Shown in pieces: positions 61,337 through 64,000 of a DNA stretch of 64,000 nt (positions within the stretch are counted from its first letter, which is position 1; the number at the start of each line of letters is the position of its first letter). Origin of the DNA: Pseudomonas sp. PH1b (GTDB lineage Bacteria > Pseudomonadota > Gammaproteobacteria > Pseudomonadales > Pseudomonadaceae); the NCBI RefSeq assembly GCF_000633395.1, contig NZ_AYMU01000018.1:1-64000 (forward strand), given 5' to 3'. A program made the position numbers and the translations under genes. Below the pieces are notes generated by a model, which searched no databases, was not told the origin of the DNA, and saw only the letters and a program-made list of their open reading frames with translations.

Positions 61337-61509
61337 GTCCCGAAGGCTTTGCAGTGGTTGTCGCAGGCTGCGAACAGATTCGAGCGGGACGGGGGCAGGG
61401 GGGCTTGCGAGGCTTTCGAGAGTGGCGCCTGCCGAGCCAGGCCGGTCACGGCCTGCGGCAGCACTCATAACACCGTTGGCGCCGCCCGTTATCGAGGCGG
61501 CGCAGTGTT

Positions 61510-62910
61510 TCAGGCCTGGCTGAATTGCGAAGCCAGTTCCCGCAGCAGTACTTCGGCTTCCAGCACCTTGCTCACCACGTCATCGGCCTTGTCGCGGCTC
61601 AGCCCCAGGCGTTCAAGCAGGGCGTCGGGAATTTCTTCGTGGGGGCCGGAGCCGATGCCCCGGCTGCGCAGCAGGCGCACCGCCAGGCACACCAGGTTCG
61701 GGTATTCGGCGTAGGCGCCGTCGTAGCTTGGGTCGTGCTGGAAGCGCAGGGCGGTGGAGAGCTCCTCCGGCATGTCCCAGTAGCGCATCAGCCAGGAGCC
61801 GATCTGCTCGCGGCTGATGCCCAGCAGGTGCTGCTCGACATAGCTGTGGCACAGGTGCGGGTTGACCTCCAGGTGCCGGCAGATCAGCGAGAAGTGCGGC
61901 GGGAACACGTGGGCCAGCAGCAGGTAGCCGAAGTTGTGCAGCAAGCCGGCGAGGTAGGTCAGCCCGGCTTCCGGACGCTGGGCCCGGGGCATGGCGCGGG
62001 TCAGGCCTTCGATCACCGCGGCGGTGTAGATCGACTGCTGCCAGTAGGGCGTGGCGTGTTGCGGCTGGTCCTTGGGCAGGCTCAGGGTCTTGCCCAGGGC
62101 CAGGCCCAGGGCCAGGTTGATCACCAGGTCGAAACCCAGCACGCGGACGATGGCGTCCTCCACCGAGCGGATCTTGCCCGGGGATGCGTAGTACGGCGAC
62201 GCCGCCCAGCTGACCACTTGCGCGGCCAGGGCCGGGTCGGTCTCCACCACGCCGGTGATGTCGTCGATGGTGGCGTTGGGGTCGACCCGCAGCTTGATGA
62301 TCTTCTGTGCGGTTTCCGCCAGGGGCGGGATCTCGATGGTGGCTTCCAGGCGCTGCTGGATGCGGCGCGCGGTGAAGGCCTGCATCGCCTGGGTGATCTC
62401 TTCGCGGTCGTCGTCCGGGCGGTCGAGGTTGGGGCGGATGCTGGTCACCGGCTCGCCGAAGTGGCCGGCGCTGGCCTTGCTGAGCATGCTCTTGAAGGCC
62501 TCGCGGGTGATCTCCAGGAGCACGCCTGGCTCGCCGGAATTGATCAGCAGGCTGGGTTCGCGCAGCAGGCTTTCTTCATACAGGCAGGGGGAGCTGGTCA
62601 GTGCCGGCAGGCCGGGCAGCAGGCTCAGGCTGTGCTTGCCGAGCATGCGCTCCAGGCGCTCGGTGGACACCGCCGTCAGGCGTCGGCCGGTGAGCTCGGC
62701 AAGGCGATTGAGGTCCAGCAACTGGCTCTGCGGGAACAGCACCATCAGCGCGCCGACGGCGTCGTCCAGCAAGACCGCCTGGACCCGACGGGCCGCCGGA
62801 AGGCCTGGCTGGTCGATCACCTCGTTGTAGCTGATGGCCAGTTTGCCGAGCAGCAACCGGATAACAGACGGAGCGTGTGGGGTTGCAGTGGCGAGGGCAA
62901 CTTCTGTCAT
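61510..62910 (-). CDS. HDOD-domain protein with N-terminal deacylase-like (YbaK) domain
   Basis: A 466-residue cytosolic protein. The first 150 residues resemble YbaK/ProX-type aminoacyl-tRNA deacylase domains (HAPSVIRLLLGKLAISYNEVID, QAVLLDDAVGALMVLFPQSQLLDLNRLAELTGRRL). The C-terminal HDOD domain (about 190-400) has IPPLAETAQKIIKLRVDPNATIDDI, DPALAAQVVSWAASPYY and LAGLLHNFGYLLLAHVFP. HDOD proteins are signalling scaffolds. The combination and place match PA5346 of P. aeruginosa, from memory. recG is next to it on the same strand. Confidence 0.85.
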   Translation of the reverse strand: MTEVALATATPHAPSVIRLLLGKLAISYNEVIDQPGLPAARRVQAVLLDDAVGALMVLFPQSQLLDLNRLAELTGRRLTAVSTERLERMLGKHSLSLLPGLPALTSSPCLYEESLLREPSLLINSGEPGVLLEITREAFKSMLSKASAGHFGEPVTSIRPNLDRPDDDREEITQAMQAFTARRIQQRLEATIEIPPLAETAQKIIKLRVDPNATIDDITGVVETDPALAAQVVSWAASPYYASPGKIRSVEDAIVRVLGFDLVINLALGLALGKTLSLPKDQPQHATPYWQQSIYTAAVIEGLTRAMPRAQRPEAGLTYLAGLLHNFGYLLLAHVFPPHFSLICRHLEVNPHLCHSYVEQHLLGISREQIGSWLMRYWDMPEELSTALRFQHDPSYDGAYAEYPNLVCLAVRLLRSRGIGSGPHEEIPDALLERLGLSRDKADDVVSKVLEAEVLLRELASQFSQA

Positions 62911-62989
62911 GGTCTGGTATCCGCTTTTCTACAATTTGACGAGTATAACCAGCTTGGTTATGCCATTGGTCCATTAACTGAGGCTTGGT

Positions 62990-64000
62990 TCACACTTGGC
63001 CGTATTGCTGGCCATGGCGCAGCCAGCGTTCCAGCAGCGGGCTGACATGGTCCGGCCAGCGCTCCAGCAGTACCTGGGCGGCGTCGCGCACGGCGGGCAG
63101 CAGGTCAGCGTCGCGCATCAGGTCGGCAACCTTGAACTGCAGCAGGCCGGTCTGGCGGGTGCCCAGCATTTCACCGGGGCCACGCAGCTCCAGGTCCTTC
63201 TCGGCAATGACGAAGCCGTCATTGGTTTCGCGCATGATGCCCAGGCGTTGACGGCCGATTTGTGACAGCGGCGGGTGATAGAGCAGCACGCAGTGGCTGG
63301 CCGCGCTGCCGCGTCCGACCCGCCCGCGCAGCTGATGCAGTTGCGCCAGGCCCAGGCGCTCCGGGTTCTCGATGATCATCAGGCTGGCGTTGGGCACGTC
63401 GACCCCCACCTCGATCACCGTGGTGGCCACCAGCAGTTGCAGGTTGCCGGCCTTGAACTCGGCCATCACCGCGGCTTTCTCCGCAGGTTTCATACGGCCG
63501 TGGATCAGCCCCACCCGCAGTTCGCCCAGGGCGCTGGAGAGGTCTTCGAAGGTGGTCTCGGCGGCCTGGCACGTGAGCTCTTCGGATTCTTCGATCAGGG
63601 TGCAGACCCAATAGGCCTGGCGCCCTTCGGCGCAGGCGGCGCGCACCCGCTCGATCACCTCGATGCGGCGGCTGTCGGTCACCAGGACGGTGTTCACCGG
63701 CGTGCGCCCGGGGGGCAGTTCGTCGAGGATCGAGGTGTCCAGGTCGGCATAGGCGCTCATGGCCAGGGTCCGCGGGATCGGGGTCGCGGTCATGATCAGC
63801 TGGTGCGGGCACAAGCGGCCGCCCACGCCTTTCTGACGCAGGGCCAGGCGCTGCTGGACACCGAAGCGGTGCTGTTCGTCGATGATCACCAGGGCCAGGT
63901 TCTTGAAGCGTACTTCGTCCTGGAACAGCGCATGGGTGCCGACCACCATCGGCGCGCCGGCGGCGATCTGCTCCAGCGCCGCGGCCCGGTTCTTGCCCTT
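62990..64000 (-). CDS. recG: ATP-dependent DNA helicase RecG, C-terminal part
   Basis: The frame is open to the right edge, so the N-terminal part lies outside; about 336 residues remain. The visible piece contains GTHALFQDEVRFKNLALVIIDEQHRFGVQQR, TATPIPRTLAMSAYADLD and helicase motif VI in RGRVGRGSAASHCVL, with the C-terminal LERWLRHG tail. RecG remodels stalled replication forks. It ends about 80 bp from the HDOD gene start. Confidence 0.95.
   Translation of the reverse strand, partial: KGKNRAAALEQIAAGAPMVVGTHALFQDEVRFKNLALVIIDEQHRFGVQQRLALRQKGVGGRLCPHQLIMTATPIPRTLAMSAYADLDTSILDELPPGRTPVNTVLVTDSRRIEVIERVRAACAEGRQAYWVCTLIEESEELTCQAAETTFEDLSSALGELRVGLIHGRMKPAEKAAVMAEFKAGNLQLLVATTVIEVGVDVPNASLMIIENPERLGLAQLHQLRGRVGRGSAASHCVLLYHPPLSQIGRQRLGIMRETNDGFVIAEKDLELRGPGEMLGTRQTGLLQFKVADLMRDADLLPAVRDAAQVLLERWPDHVSPLLERWLRHGQQYGQV

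Noticed and set aside
61479..61503. GC-rich hairpin as terminator of the HDOD gene
   Set aside because: Arms GCGCCGCC/GGCGGCGC pair well, but no T run follows on the minus strand; too weak to list.

Overview
The window is GC-rich Pseudomonas DNA, most likely from the P. fluorescens group (P. protegens / P. chlororaphis type). Evidence is the pst-phoU/phoBR neighbourhood, the ubiA-ubiC-rubredoxin-HU block, the REP-type palindromes (core TAGGAGCCGGCTTGCCGGCG) and an H1-type type VI secretion system (T6SS). From memory, genes outside the T6SS follow the order around PA5370-PA5345 of P. aeruginosa PAO1, read from pst towards recG.

Layout. 1-780: end of a DUF3299 gene, then twelve 40-bp tandem repeats and a REP pair. 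781-3836: a hexose-6-phosphate mutarotase, an acyl-CoA thioesterase and an MFS symporter. 3914-11023: the high-affinity phosphate system pstS, pstC, pstA, pstB, phoU, with PHO boxes before pstS and pstC. 11147-15874: a response regulator, a higBA-like toxin-antitoxin pair, an M23 peptidase and a CorC/HlyC-type membrane protein. 16036-18685: phoR and phoB, then a divergent small exported protein, with two PHO boxes facing each other across one AT-rich core. 18748-22238: ubiA, ubiC, rubredoxin, rubredoxin reductase, HU-type protein.

22405-60812 holds a roughly 38-kb T6SS island between the HU gene and a PA5347-like gene. From left to right it has: two overlapping small exported proteins; a rightward module (Eag-type DUF1795 chaperone, prePAAR/PAAR effector, 87-residue candidate immunity protein); a convergent leftward module (VgrG, second Eag chaperone, Rhs effector with a GIY-YIG/URI-like tip, candidate immunity protein); the leftward core operon tssA-B-C-hcp-tssE-F-G-clpV; a 392-bp AT-rich divergent promoter region; and the rightward operon fha-tssJ-K-L-M-tagF-pppA-ppkA-tagT-S-R-Q. 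The last genes form the threonine-phosphorylation control pathway (TagQRST sensing, PpkA kinase, PppA phosphatase, Fha target, TagF repressor).

60953-64000 returns to shared chromosome: a small PA5347-like protein, a deacylase-like/HDOD protein and the C-terminal part of recG, cut by the window end.

The most interesting parts are the two convergent effector modules, whose toxic tips and immunity proteins I cannot assign firmly, the face-to-face PHO boxes at phoB, and the tandem repeat that looks derived from the end of the gene before it. All functions are read from sequence and recalled family knowledge; no search was run.
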